Of a stretch of DNA of 64,000 nt, positions 25,001-34,477 are shown piece by piece. Below the pieces are notes generated by a model. That model saw nothing but the letters and a program-made list of their open reading frames with translations, was not told the origin of the DNA and ran no database searches. How positions within the stretch are numbered: position 1 is the stretch's first letter; every line of letters begins with the position of its first letter. Made by a program: the position numbers and the translations under genes. Location: the NCBI GenBank assembly GCA_964015035.1, contig CAXHCA010000002.1, positions 58,505-122,504 on the forward strand, in the 5' to 3' direction. The DNA is from BQJU01 sp964015035. GTDB lineage: Bacteria; Bacteroidota; Bacteroidia; Chitinophagales; Saprospiraceae.

Positions 25001-28000
25001 GGCCCTGGAGATGGCATTAACCCTTGTAATCCAGGCATCGTCACCACTGACGGTGATATTGATAGCACCAGTTATTTGTTTGGTACCCTCAGCTATTCGA
25101 GCCTGACGCCGACTTTCTATGCGCAGGGTGCCAACCCAATTCCCCCAACGCCGATGATGTTGCCAGGAGTAACGCCTACTTATGAATTTAATCGCGGGGT
25201 GACGCAGATCTTTTACCTGGTTGATGACCAAGCCAATAATCTGGGAATGTGTGATTTCCAAATTACAGTGCGCGACAATATTGACCCAGTAGCTGTTTGC
25301 CAAGATATTGGTATTCTCGAAATTAACCCGTCCGGCTTGCAAACGGAAGTGGTAGACGTGACAGAAGTGGACGATGGCAGTTATGATAACTGTGGCATTG
25401 ACACCATGTATATTACACCGAGTACCTTCACCTGTGCCGACGCCGGTTCGCCGGTCAATGTAACGTTGACCGTCGTGGATACGGCCAATAATGTCGGTAC
25501 CTGTACGACAACTGTCGGTATCTCTTTGGCAAAACCTGCGCCGACCTTCAACTCCGGACTATGTGGCGGAGATACTTTGTTCCTTTTTGCCAATCCGCCG
25601 GCTCCCGGACCACAGGCTTATACCTACCAGTGGTTCTTTGAAGGCGATATAGTGGGCAATACCCAAAATCTGGTCTTACCCAATATTGATCCAAGTTTTT
25701 CTGGTTTCTACACTGTTCGTGTAACCGGCGCCATCGGTGGTTGTTCTTCTGAAGAATCCGTTTTTGTTCCCGTGATTGTGCCGCCCTTGGAACCCACATT
25801 GACTAGCCCAACGACAATTTGTACGGTTGATAATATTGTTTTGAGCACCCCTGATTTTCCATCAGGTACGGATGTAATGTTTAAATGGTTCGAAGGTACG
25901 CCTCCCAATGGTACTTTATTGGCGACAACCACCACACAAAGTTATACCATTCCTGGGCCGCATGCAGTAGGAAATCGGCAGTTTTACCTGATCATTGAAG
26001 CCAATGGTTGTGAATCTTCGCCATCCGATCCGCTGACGATCAACGCGGTGGTCAAACCAATAGCCACCGTTACTTACTCCGATACGACGGAATGTGCCGG
26101 TGAGACCATCAACCTGGGCGCACAAACGGTTTCCGGGCCGGTGACCTACTCCTGGACAGGACCTGGTTTTAGTGCCATTATCCCGTTTCCGGCTGTAGGG
26201 CCATTGGAAGAAGTGGATGAAGGGTTTTATTATCTCGTGGTCAACCGTGGGGGCTGTATGTCAGAGCCAGACTCGGTTTTTGTCGATGTCAAACCTAAAC
26301 CGGCAAGACCCAATTTATTCAACAATACGCCCATTTGTGAAGGGGAGAACCTGGTACTGACCACTACTGCTTCGGGAGCCAGTGCCTATCACTGGTTGAG
26401 AGAAGGTGTGGAAGTGGCCGTGACGGCAACACCAAGTTACACCATTCCCATTGCCAGTGCCAACGACGCGGGCGCCTGGACGGTCATTGTAACTAAAAAT
26501 GGATGCGACTCTGATCCATCTCTAATTAGTCAGGCAATTGTACGCCCGTTGCCCATTGCCAGTGCTACGGCTACACCAGAATCTGTATGTTTGGGAGATG
26601 CCTTCCAATTGTTTGCCATGCCGCAAGGCGCTACTTACGAGTGGAATGGTCCGGGAATTACTCCAAGGTTTATTCCCAATCCAATCATTAACAATACCAC
26701 TCAGGCCAACGAAGGATTATATACACTCGAAGTGACCCTAAATGGCTGCTCGGATACCGCTTCAGTTTATGTAGATATACTCAACCGGGTGGACATCTTG
26801 AATGTGACCTCCAATGCACCTTCCTGTCTGAATGGCCCAACAGATATTCAGCTGACCCCCACGGTATTCCCTTTTGACAACAATAATAGCTACCAATACC
26901 ATTGGAGTGGGCCGTCGTCCTATTCTTCCAATTCAAAAATAGCAACCATTTCGGGAGCAACCAGTACGGTTTATCGCGGCGAATATTTTTTGACCGTCAC
27001 CTCTGCTGAAGGTTGTGAAACCGTGCTGGATTCCGCATTTTTCCTGGATATCAGAGATATTCCGGCCATGCCTTCTGCACCAACTACGATTAGTGGATTG
27101 ACCCAATTTTGTCAAGGTGATCAAATTACATTAACCACCACCTCGTACTCGGGTAATAATGTCACCTACTACTGGACTTTACCAGGAGGAGGGGGGACCC
27201 AGACCACGAGTACGCCCATGTTAGTCATCAATTCGGCATCACCAGCGCTCAATACGGGAAATTATCGGGTTCAGGTTCTGGTAGATGGATGCCAATCTCC
27301 GAACTCTCCTCCACGGATGATTACGGTTTATGCCAAACCCAACCTTACGGCAACGAGCAATAGCCCCGTCTGTCGCGGCGATCAAATTGTATTGAATGCC
27401 CAGCATTTTGACAATAGCATATACAGCTGGTTTGGGCCTGATGACTTCAGCTCGGCCTTGGAGGATCCGGTAAACAATTCGGCCAACCAAAGTATGGCTA
27501 TTGGTACCTATCGCGTCGTTGCTGTGGTGAATGGCTGCCCTTCCGATACCGTTTACCTGGATGTTGAAGTTAAGGACCGGCCTGCAGAGCCAGAACCACT
27601 AACCATCGCTCCGATCTGCGCGAGCAATGGGGGGGCCACAATCTCCCTGGATATTGATCCCGGATCAGCTACTTCCGGCTCCACCTATAGTTGGTACAAC
27701 AATCCAGCAGGCACCAATGCACTGGCGCCTGCTTCTCCAGATCCGAATCTGATTCTGACGGACTTTAGCAATTACCCAACGGATGGTATTTACCAATTCT
27801 ATGTGAGGGCAAACCTCAACGGTTGTCCGTCGGCCATCTCTGATCCGGTGCCGGTGCAAATCAATTATGTACCCAATATCTCGCCCTTTGCGGGATTGGA
27901 CACCTTGATCTGTGATGGCACGCTGGTAACCCTGAATGCTGAGGCGCCAAGCATCGGTAGTGGTCGCTGGAGCCAGGTAGCGGGCAGCACCAGCGGGGTG

Positions 28001-29203
28001 ACCATTACCAACCCCTTGCAACCCACTACAGTAGTCAATGGATTAAACATAGCAGGAAGCCCTTATAGCTTTCGCTGGACCCTTTCTAACGGCGCTTGTA
28101 CCAACTTTGCTTCCGACGACATTGAAGTCACGCTCAGTCAGGGAGAAGAAGCCATAACAGGAGGTAGCTTTGTCGCTTGTTACGATGAGGAGATTAACCT
28201 AAACGCAACTCATCCTCAAGGACCGACCAGCATCGGCATCTGGAGTCAACTTCCCGCTCAGGGTACGGCCGGTGGTGTATCCATTGCCGATTCGCTTAAT
28301 CCGACGACAATGGTCTTCGGGTTGGACCCGGATAACATCTATTCCTTCTTCTGGACCGTCACCAGTGATTGTGGAATGGATACTGAAGAAATTAACATTG
28401 TCATTTCTGACCCCAATCCACGAGCGGGAGCAGACGACATTGTCTGTAATAATGACCAAATCGGTACTCTTTCTGCTACCGAACCAGCAATGGGAAGTAA
28501 CGGCCGCTGGACTTCCCTTACCTCTGGGGTAACCATTGATTTTCCGAGTAATGAGACTACCACGGTGAGGAATCTACAACCGGGCGCAAATGCCTTTGTG
28601 TGGACGATTGACGACGCCATCTGTGATGCACGAGATACAGTCGTCTTGTTTTATAAGGTACCTCCAGTACCTGCTGATGATGTAGTTGCCGTGCCATTTG
28701 GAGAAGCGACACCGTTTGATGTATTGCTCAATGATGTTGTACCGCCGGGGTCCTCTGCTACAATACTTAGTGGACCGGCTAACGGCGGTGTGGTGATGGA
28801 TGCCGAAGGATTTATCTATACTCCTGCCATCAATTTTGTCGGTAGCGAGGAAATGATCTATCAAATTGAAAGTGAAGGATGTGAAACGGTGACTGCTCGG
28901 GTACAATTTGATGTGGGAGAAGGCGCTGCATGTAAAGTACCTTCCATCATCACGCCAAATGGAGATGGCATCAATGATCAGTTTGTAGTGCCCTGTTTGC
29001 TGGATACCCAGCGTTTCCCAAATAGTTCTGTCATTATTTTCAATCGCTGGGGTGATGAGGTATTTCGTTCGAACATACCTTACCAAAATACTTGGCAAGG
29101 AACTTATAACGGAGAAGAACTGCCCGCTGATACTTATTTTTATGTAGTAGATTTTGGCAATGGCACTGAGCCGGAAAGTGGTTTTGTAGTCATTCAACGA
29201 TAA
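22082..29203 (+). CDS. Giant secreted repeat adhesin with CHU_C (T9SS type B) end
   Basis: Likely cell-surface adhesin or motility-related filament exported by the type IX system. ATG at 22082 (MKRRLQRPVWP) gives 2,373 residues with a signal sequence. About residues 30-1150 hold Ig/HYR-like repeats built on DNC ... TRTWTATDACGN-like units (for example IARTWTVTDACGQATN). About 1150-2190 hold Ig-like units ending GC, with YxWxGP cores. A cadherin-like domain follows (DDVVAVPFGEATPFDVLLND, about 2197-2279). The last 90 residues are the gliding-motility-associated C-terminal domain: PSIITPNGDGINDQFVVP, FNRWGDEVF and LPADTYFYVVD. PorP/SprF follows 62 bp downstream. Function as adhesin is inferred from family, not shown. 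Confidence 0.93.
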   Translation: MKRRLQRPVWPGLLTFVSLMISLHFATPVVANVSLNEANPIFIDSIPNDTIVDCVGHFPAPVTLTAMDDMGNEFEVTSTDSPAIGEIPSCTGATITRTWVADDGNGQITTVTRTIEILPDTQGPVMPGPEVRDTVSCELSGLDAMANPLRFDAWFNGVFLNVSTNAMDSCSSVIDITHDAPMAYENDCGTLTVTFTITDECMNETQWQAFYTVIDTVAPVLNGLPVDTLYLNCEDPVPNAPVVTATDNCAGMLTPTFVENSLQDTAITCNYFEYFIFRTWSATDNCGNTTEFEQVIIINDDTAPTFSAPPALTINCSDDPNDLGLTGMIVGLSDNCTPLDSIEVSYSDVGTDTICDYSYTILRTWEARDLCGNITVRQQSIMVEDNEAPTFTVPADITINCDQAAEIAITGQPTDVLDNCDPDPMVTMEDVVSDGSCPNEYTIARTWTVTDACGQATNLVQTITVIDEVLPVFANAPQNLILNCIDTLDIQEAFTNWVNNRAGASATDNCSLEEDLTWTVFNAGTMDAPSLPGPVCPSPSDTVRQQMVDVTVADECGNTQTMTALFAVIDQVAPEIRECPDGSIVPTDPGLCEATYTLIPPVIEDACAESFSTEMLSGSAMLTSQAMPGQEEMTPVDTITIDLTSALPLPINALGEGSLTVSLIGVDAEAPTEYFNVYGEDGSFLGITASTPGQCQNSDTLLTITATQINTWMTDGTMTITLAPNIPNDPRFAVNQICAPVGSVALDLSFTVKNFGGIVYEYQIDTDARVAVDPIAPVDVTLTQGDHVIKYFATDCAGNIDSCSYSVTVRDQEAPMIDCPADFVVNLAEDSCTVTLDIPLPLAATDNCAVYDEYTQTVPGDTASAYLTFAYDPNLTDYLPEVRTLNFTGVAANAFGPVQLKLDLKGNFNDVNAFFIIRGESGVTLGNTLGSGASCNTPGQKTITISTAQFNEWAADGVLTLTAQPNNIPVPPGGPGDGINPCNPGIVTTDGDIDSTSYLFGTLSYSSLTPTFYAQGANPIPPTPMMLPGVTPTYEFNRGVTQIFYLVDDQANNLGMCDFQITVRDNIDPVAVCQDIGILEINPSGLQTEVVDVTEVDDGSYDNCGIDTMYITPSTFTCADAGSPVNVTLTVVDTANNVGTCTTTVGISLAKPAPTFNSGLCGGDTLFLFANPPAPGPQAYTYQWFFEGDIVGNTQNLVLPNIDPSFSGFYTVRVTGAIGGCSSEESVFVPVIVPPLEPTLTSPTTICTVDNIVLSTPDFPSGTDVMFKWFEGTPPNGTLLATTTTQSYTIPGPHAVGNRQFYLIIEANGCESSPSDPLTINAVVKPIATVTYSDTTECAGETINLGAQTVSGPVTYSWTGPGFSAIIPFPAVGPLEEVDEGFYYLVVNRGGCMSEPDSVFVDVKPKPARPNLFNNTPICEGENLVLTTTASGASAYHWLREGVEVAVTATPSYTIPIASANDAGAWTVIVTKNGCDSDPSLISQAIVRPLPIASATATPESVCLGDAFQLFAMPQGATYEWNGPGITPRFIPNPIINNTTQANEGLYTLEVTLNGCSDTASVYVDILNRVDILNVTSNAPSCLNGPTDIQLTPTVFPFDNNNSYQYHWSGPSSYSSNSKIATISGATSTVYRGEYFLTVTSAEGCETVLDSAFFLDIRDIPAMPSAPTTISGLTQFCQGDQITLTTTSYSGNNVTYYWTLPGGGGTQTTSTPMLVINSASPALNTGNYRVQVLVDGCQSPNSPPRMITVYAKPNLTATSNSPVCRGDQIVLNAQHFDNSIYSWFGPDDFSSALEDPVNNSANQSMAIGTYRVVAVVNGCPSDTVYLDVEVKDRPAEPEPLTIAPICASNGGATISLDIDPGSATSGSTYSWYNNPAGTNALAPASPDPNLILTDFSNYPTDGIYQFYVRANLNGCPSAISDPVPVQINYVPNISPFAGLDTLICDGTLVTLNAEAPSIGSGRWSQVAGSTSGVTITNPLQPTTVVNGLNIAGSPYSFRWTLSNGACTNFASDDIEVTLSQGEEAITGGSFVACYDEEINLNATHPQGPTSIGIWSQLPAQGTAGGVSIADSLNPTTMVFGLDPDNIYSFFWTVTSDCGMDTEEINIVISDPNPRAGADDIVCNNDQIGTLSATEPAMGSNGRWTSLTSGVTIDFPSNETTTVRNLQPGANAFVWTIDDAICDARDTVVLFYKVPPVPADDVVAVPFGEATPFDVLLNDVVPPGSSATILSGPANGGVVMDAEGFIYTPAINFVGSEEMIYQIESEGCETVTARVQFDVGEGAACKVPSIITPNGDGINDQFVVPCLLDTQRFPNSSVIIFNRWGDEVFRSNIPYQNTWQGTYNGEELPADTYFYVVDFGNGTEPESGFVVIQR

Positions 29204-29265
29204 AATGAACGGCATGCTTTCTGTACGGGAGGCATGCCCATTCCTAAATTTGGAAATCATTCATT

Positions 29266-30219
29266 ATGAAAAATAAATTTACTCTGATCATCGCAATGTG
29301 CTTTCTGACCTGGACCGCTTTTGGCCAACAGGAAGATCAGTTTACCCAATTTATGTATTATAAAATGGGATTTAACCCCGGCTATGCCGGTAGTAATGAC
29401 GGGGCGTGCATCTCTTTGATTGCTCGAAATCAATGGCTTGGACTGGAAGGAGCACCACAAACGCAGTTGCTCACTTTCAATATGCCGCTTTTCAATAAAA
29501 AGGTGGGTGTTGGTGCTAGTGTCATCCGAAATACTATTGGTATTACGGAGCGGTATACCGGTGAAGCGGTGTATTCCTATCGCATTCGGATGGGGCGGGG
29601 CACCCTTGGGCTCGGGGTACAAGGATCACTTCGACTGTTACGTATGAATTTTTCAGAAGCCGAAGCTACCCAGCCCGTGGAAAGTGATAATGCCATCCCG
29701 GGAGATTTGCAAAGCAAATACATTCCTAATTTTGGCGCAGGCCTTTATTATAGCGACAATCGGTTCTATATTGGCTTCTCTATTCCACGCTTTTTGGAAA
29801 ACAACATCGACTTAGCTGATTCTGACCAGACCATTTCCAAAGAGGTCACCCATCTATACCTGATGGGTGGGTTACTGATTGATTTGGGAGACAAAGTAAA
29901 AATGCAGCCGCAAATGCTGTTAAAGTACGTTAAAAGTGCTCCTTTTGATGGAGATGCAAATTTGAATTTTATCTTTGCTGATAGAATCACTGCCGGATTG
30001 TCATACCGAATTGGAGGATCGAAGAGAAGTGGTATTGGCGAATCCATCGGACTCGTACTCGGTGCCCAACTTTCAGAGAGTATTCTTTTCGGAATTTCCT
30101 ATGATGCAACTTTATCTGAGCTTCGATCGTATAGTAATGGATCGGTAGAAGGCATGCTGCGTTATTGCATCGGTGGACGATCTGAAGGAGAGGAATATAT
30201 TAGTCCACGTTTTTTTTAA
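29266..30219 (+). CDS. PorP/SprF family type IX secretion membrane protein
   Basis: 317 residues. Signal peptide ending AFGQ, then the family start QFTQFMYYKMGFNPGYAGS, SLIARNQWLGLEGAPQTQLL and FSFNMP-like piece TFNMPLFNKKVGVGASV, followed by a beta-barrel pattern to the end. In Flavobacterium johnsoniae SprF is needed for secretion of the adhesin SprB encoded beside it; PorP/SprF proteins generally lie next to CHU_C proteins. Here the arrangement is the same, so it probably serves the large protein upstream. Confidence 0.94.
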   Translation: MKNKFTLIIAMCFLTWTAFGQQEDQFTQFMYYKMGFNPGYAGSNDGACISLIARNQWLGLEGAPQTQLLTFNMPLFNKKVGVGASVIRNTIGITERYTGEAVYSYRIRMGRGTLGLGVQGSLRLLRMNFSEAEATQPVESDNAIPGDLQSKYIPNFGAGLYYSDNRFYIGFSIPRFLENNIDLADSDQTISKEVTHLYLMGGLLIDLGDKVKMQPQMLLKYVKSAPFDGDANLNFIFADRITAGLSYRIGGSKRSGIGESIGLVLGAQLSESILFGISYDATLSELRSYSNGSVEGMLRYCIGGRSEGEEYISPRFF

Positions 30220-30334
30220 ATAAAATTGTAATTTAATACTTAGTTGATGTTGAGCGTCCAAAGATTGACCTCCAAATGTCAGCTAAATAAGAAAGGGGAA
30301 AGGTTTAGCACTTTCAAGGAATTTCGCAAATTAT

Positions 30335-30342
30335 TAAATTTG
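30335..30342 (+). promoter_or_regulatory. Possible internal -7 element before the OmpA gene
   Basis: TAAATTTG ends 5 bp before the ATG. With TTT at the -33 place it could start a leaderless mRNA for the OmpA gene in addition to operon read-through. Confidence 0.3.
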
Positions 30343-30347
30343 GGACT

Positions 30348-32393
30348 ATGCGAAACATTTGGCTGTTCATATTTCTGCTTTGTCTTCCCGGCTTGCTGTT
30401 TTGTCAGCGGCGGAAGAAATCCTCTTTCGAGCAATTGTATAATTCCGGAACCTTCAGTCAGGAAGTTCGGTTGCAAAATGCGACAGCCATCAATACCGAT
30501 GGGCTAGAGTTTTCGCCCGTCATCTACGAGAACGGCCTGGTCTACGTTTCCCGCTATAAATCCGGAATACAGGACAAAGACAATGGGACTTTTTTCGAAT
30601 TGTTCTATGCCGAATTAGATCCCAATGGCATGCCGTTGCGGCCACAAAGCTTTTCTACCGAACTCAACTCTCAACTACATGAAGGCCCCGTTTCCTTTAA
30701 CCGGCGCGGTGATCATATCTATTTCACGCGAAGTAATTTGAAAAAAGGGGTCAGTAAAGCGGATTCTGAAGGGAAAGTCGGATTAAAAATCTACGAAGCG
30801 CAACGCGGGTATTTCGATTGGGAAAATGTAGTGGAGTTGCCTTTTAATGACAATGAATTTTCTTGCTTACACCCCAGTTTATCAGCCGATGAACAAAAAC
30901 TCTTCTTCGCGTCTAATATGCCCGGTGGCTTTGGCGGAATGGATCTCTATTTTGTTGAAAAGAGAGGCGGAGGATGGTCACCACCCATTAATTTGGGGCC
31001 AGAGATCAACACCAATAAAAACGAGGTATTCCCTTTTATTCACGAAAGCGGCGTCTTGTTTTTCTCCTCCAATGGCCATGAAGGTTTTGGGGGACTGGAT
31101 CTATTTATGATCGACCTGGGTGGTCGGCGTTGGGGGCGGGTCATCAACTTAGGTGAGCCTTTCAACTCTGAACAGGACGATCTTGGATTTATCCTCAACC
31201 CAACGGGCACCATCGGTTATTTTTCTTCCAACAGGAATGGAGGGTACGGTGGTGACGACATCTACGTTTTTTCTGCACCCAATGGTATTAAAGGTATTGA
31301 AACACCGGCAGTAGTGAATACCCGGATTTCGGTGTACGATGGTACTTCTAGTAAACGAATCAGTGAGGCAGCTATTCGCATTTTTGAGAGTTCGCCGGAA
31401 GGCTTACTTGATAATGAAGAACTCTATAACCTGGAAATGCTTCCACATCTCACTGAATCGGATGAAATGGTGCTGAAGCTGGTTCGCAAACGAGAGGAAG
31501 AATTGGGCCAACCCCAATTCACCACTGATCGAAGCGGAGAAGCTTATGCCGAAATGGATGAAAATAAGGACTACCTGATCCTCGTTTCTAAGCCGGGATA
31601 TGTAACCAAGGAACTTACCTACTCTACGGGGTCGGAAGATGCAGCTTTACCTCTGGAAATCATGCTGGAACCCAGCAATTGTATGACACTGGAAGGCAAA
31701 GTATTTAGCAACCGCTACAACCTCAAGATTCCCAATGCTTTGATTCGCATCATTAACGATTGTGATGGAACCGAAGAATTGGTGCACACCAATATCAAAG
31801 GGATCTTTGAAACTTGCCTGCCTATGGGCTGCGATTTTACCATCACCGCCGAAAAGGATGGGTATTCAACCGAACAAACAGAAATTAGCACTGTTAAATT
31901 ACGGGGTAGCCGCTCGATGAATATTGAACTTTCCCTGACGGCAAAGTCAAACGCAGTTTTAAAAGAACCGATCCGTAAGGGAACCGTGATTGTACTCGAA
32001 AATATTTACTACGATTTCAATAAATCAGCGATTCGCAAAGGCGATGCGCCAGATCTGGAGGCTTTGGCCAAATTGATGAAGCAATATCCTACCCTGGAGA
32101 TAGAACTTGGTGCCCATACCGACTGTCGGGGTACGGATGCCTATAACCTGGAACTCAGCCTAAAACGGGCCGAGGCTGCCAAAAATTTCCTCATACAGAA
32201 AGGCATTGCCGCCAATCGCATGAGTGTCTTTGGGTACGGAGAAGCCTTCCCTCGCAACCGCTGCCGCGATGGTGTCGACTGTACCGAAGAAGAACACCAG
32301 TTCAACCGACGAACGGAGGTGAAAGTGCTGAAAATCGACGAGCCAATTGATGTGGGTTTTAATACCGACGGATTGGAGGTCAGAGACCAGTAA
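30348..32393 (+). CDS. PD40 beta-propeller / carboxypeptidase-regulatory / OmpA protein (PorE-like)
   Basis: 681 residues, signal peptide ending LLFCQ. Order: beta-propeller repeats of the PD40 type (about 40-320; SADEQKLFFASNMPGGFGG, LFFSSNGHEGFGGLDLFMI, GYFSSNRNGGYGGDDIYVF), two regulatory-like beta-sandwich domains (about 325-540), and an OmpA C-terminal domain (about 550-660; YYDFNKSAIRKGD, LGAHTDCRGTD, RAEAAKNFLI, NRRTEVKVL) that should bind peptidoglycan. P. gingivalis PorE has the same order with an added TPR. It closes the adhesin-PorP operon, so it may tether the secretion or adhesion assembly to the wall. Confidence 0.93.
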   Translation: MRNIWLFIFLLCLPGLLFCQRRKKSSFEQLYNSGTFSQEVRLQNATAINTDGLEFSPVIYENGLVYVSRYKSGIQDKDNGTFFELFYAELDPNGMPLRPQSFSTELNSQLHEGPVSFNRRGDHIYFTRSNLKKGVSKADSEGKVGLKIYEAQRGYFDWENVVELPFNDNEFSCLHPSLSADEQKLFFASNMPGGFGGMDLYFVEKRGGGWSPPINLGPEINTNKNEVFPFIHESGVLFFSSNGHEGFGGLDLFMIDLGGRRWGRVINLGEPFNSEQDDLGFILNPTGTIGYFSSNRNGGYGGDDIYVFSAPNGIKGIETPAVVNTRISVYDGTSSKRISEAAIRIFESSPEGLLDNEELYNLEMLPHLTESDEMVLKLVRKREEELGQPQFTTDRSGEAYAEMDENKDYLILVSKPGYVTKELTYSTGSEDAALPLEIMLEPSNCMTLEGKVFSNRYNLKIPNALIRIINDCDGTEELVHTNIKGIFETCLPMGCDFTITAEKDGYSTEQTEISTVKLRGSRSMNIELSLTAKSNAVLKEPIRKGTVIVLENIYYDFNKSAIRKGDAPDLEALAKLMKQYPTLEIELGAHTDCRGTDAYNLELSLKRAEAAKNFLIQKGIAANRMSVFGYGEAFPRNRCRDGVDCTEEEHQFNRRTEVKVLKIDEPIDVGFNTDGLEVRDQ

Positions 32394-32601
32394 GAAACGA
32401 TGTAGCCCTTTTTAAAGGCTCTCCCTCTTTATTCCTTTTAAATCGAACACGTATTTAACCAACGGCCCTAAACAAATATTCGTAAATAGTCTAATATTTT
32501 CAGTATATTGCAGATATGCCCTATACAACAACACCTGCTAGGCATTATATGCTCAAGATGACCCAAAAGAAACCATTTTATAACCAAAACTGTTGAAAAT
32601 T

Positions 32602-32802
32602 ATGGCAATATTAAAAGTTGTTGAAATCCTAGCAGAATCTGAAACTAGTTGGGAAGACGCCACCCGCAAAGCGGTAAAAAAAGCTTCTGAAACTATTAAA
32701 AACATTAAATCAGCCTTTGTACAATCACAAAGTGTGACCGTTGATAACGGCGATGTTAAAAAGTTTCGGGTCAATGTCAAGATCTCCTTTGAGGTGAAGT
32801 AA
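32602..32802 (+). CDS. Dodecin family protein
   Basis: 66 residues, ATG at 32602. The whole fold is recognisable: MAILKVVEILAESETSWEDA, AVKKASETIKNIKSAFVQSQ, and RVNVKISFEV. Dodecins form hollow dodecamers storing flavin or coenzyme A. The Trp that stacks on flavin in haloarchaeal and mycobacterial dodecins is replaced in this stretch by Phe (SAFVQSQ), so flavin binding is in doubt; the SWEDA Trp is in a different place. Single gene with a hairpin after it. Confidence 0.93.
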   Translation: MAILKVVEILAESETSWEDATRKAVKKASETIKNIKSAFVQSQSVTVDNGDVKKFRVNVKISFEVK

Positions 32803-32828
32803 TCGGAGTGATTAATTTCACTATCTTT

Positions 32829-32860
32829 TCGGGAGAATTCATCATGATGAGTTCTCCCGA
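32829..32860. terminator. Near-perfect 32-bp palindrome after the dodecin gene
   Basis: TCGGGAGAATTCATCA (32829-32844) with TGATGAGTTCTCCCGA (32845-32860) pair except at one position. It lies between the dodecin stop and the radical SAM start; only a modest T-rich tail follows. Confidence 0.6.
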
Positions 32861-32877
32861 TCTATTTCTATTCCATC

Positions 32878-33903
32878 ATGTCTTTAATTTCTATACACGA
32901 CGGGCTAAATTTTGTCTCCAAACTGAGCTGGCGACGACTGCTTAATGCAATGGCGGTCTATAGCTCTTATCAGCTTACCCGCTGGTGGAAAAAACCCATT
33001 CAATGGGGAGCACCCATTACCGTATCTATTGAGCCTACTACGGCCTGTAACCTGCGTTGCCCGGAATGTCCCAGTGGTTTACGCGCCTTTAGTCGCCCTA
33101 CGGGAAACCTCAAAGCTGATTTCTTCCGGAAGACGGTAGATGAATTGTACCGCGAACTCATTTATCTGATCTTTTATTTTCAGGGAGAGCCCTACATCAA
33201 TCCCCAATTTTTGGAAATGGTGACCTACGCTCATCAACGTGGCATTTACACCATAACCTCCACCAACGGGCATTTTTTAAACGATGCAAATGCACGCCGT
33301 ACCGTGGAATCCGGTCTGGATCGGCTCATTATTTCCGTGGATGGCACTACTCAGGAAGTTTATGAACAATACCGCAAAGCCGGTGATCTGGAAGTCGTAC
33401 TGCAAGGCGCGCGAAATGTAGTAAAATGGAAAAGGCAACTAAAATCCACCACTCCTCACCTCATTTTCCAATTCCTGGTGGTAAAACCCAACGAACACCA
33501 GATCCCGGAAGTACAGCATCTGGCTAAGGAAATTGGGGTGGATGAGGTAAAGTTAAAAACGGCCCAGGTATACGATTACAAAAATGGCCACCCTTTAATT
33601 CCCGATCAGGAAAAATATGCTCGCTATCAGCAACAAGCCGATGGCACTTATCGGGTAAAAAACAAATTACTCAATCATTGTTGGAAACTCTGGCATTCCT
33701 GCGTCATCACCTGGGATGGGATAGTCGTGCCCTGTTGTTTTGACAAGGATGCCCAACACCAGTTAGGGGATTTAAAAGATCGTCCCTTTCGGGAAATCTG
33801 GCAAGGGGAGCTTTATCAGCAATTTCGCCAACAATTATTAAATGGCCGCGATAAAATCGATATTTGTACTAATTGTACGGAAGGTTGCAAGGTATGGGGT
33901 TAA
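32878..33903 (+). CDS. Radical SAM protein with SPASM-type C-terminus
   Basis: 341 residues. Radical SAM cluster CNLRCPEC (CxxxCxxC) near residue 59; later ISVDGTTQEVYEQYRKAGDL is the family core. The C-terminal half has a second cysteine set: HSCVITWDGIVVPCCFDKD and the last segment CTNCTEGCKVWG, as in SPASM/twitch auxiliary cluster proteins. These Bacteroidota proteins often have no assigned substrate. No peptide precursor gene is visible nearby. recX follows after 54 bp. Confidence 0.92.
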   Translation: MSLISIHDGLNFVSKLSWRRLLNAMAVYSSYQLTRWWKKPIQWGAPITVSIEPTTACNLRCPECPSGLRAFSRPTGNLKADFFRKTVDELYRELIYLIFYFQGEPYINPQFLEMVTYAHQRGIYTITSTNGHFLNDANARRTVESGLDRLIISVDGTTQEVYEQYRKAGDLEVVLQGARNVVKWKRQLKSTTPHLIFQFLVVKPNEHQIPEVQHLAKEIGVDEVKLKTAQVYDYKNGHPLIPDQEKYARYQQQADGTYRVKNKLLNHCWKLWHSCVITWDGIVVPCCFDKDAQHQLGDLKDRPFREIWQGELYQQFRQQLLNGRDKIDICTNCTEGCKVWG

Positions 33904-33957
33904 ATCCTCCGCCCTTCCATTTTTGTATAGCTTTACGAATAAACATCTTTCTCATTC

Positions 33958-34440
33958 TTGGATAAACCCAAAAAATACCTGACTGCTTTCGAAGCACTGC
34001 AAAAGCTCCAACGCTACTGCGCCTACCAGGATCGATGCCACCAAGAGGTGCGCAGTAAATTGCTCGACCTGGGCATCTATGGCGATACCTTGGAAGAAAT
34101 CATCGTCGAGTTAATCACCGAAAAATTCCTGGATGAAGAACGATACGCCCGCTCTTATGCGCGTGGCAAATTTCGCATCAAGCGCTGGGGGCGAAACCGT
34201 ATCAAGCGGGAACTCAAAGCCAAAGGGGTGACCGACTATTGTATCCGCAAGGGCCTGACGGAAATTGACGAAGAGGAATATGGACACGCCTTAGTAGATA
34301 TCATCAACAAAAAATCAGAAGCCTTGCGGCAAAAGGAAAGCAATGTCTTTCTGCGCAATAAAAAAGTGGCCGAATACGCCATGAGTCGTGGTTATGAAGG
34401 CGATCTGGTGTGGGAAGTAGTGCGCAGTTTGGCGGAGTAA
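33958..34440 (+). CDS. recX: RecX regulator of RecA (TTG start)
   Basis: 160 residues. Start codon is TTG at 33958; no ATG or GTG is available in frame upstream of the conserved start (KKYLTAFEALQKLQRYCAYQ). RecX motifs are DRCHQEVRSKLLDLG, FLDEERYARSYARGKFRIKRW and RNRIKRELKAKGV. It binds RecA filaments and limits their activity. recA is not in the window. Confidence 0.93.
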   Translation: MDKPKKYLTAFEALQKLQRYCAYQDRCHQEVRSKLLDLGIYGDTLEEIIVELITEKFLDEERYARSYARGKFRIKRWGRNRIKRELKAKGVTDYCIRKGLTEIDEEEYGHALVDIINKKSEALRQKESNVFLRNKKVAEYAMSRGYEGDLVWEVVRSLAE

Positions 34441-34477
34441 TGCTTCATTTTACGTAGCTATAATGGGACTATTCGGC

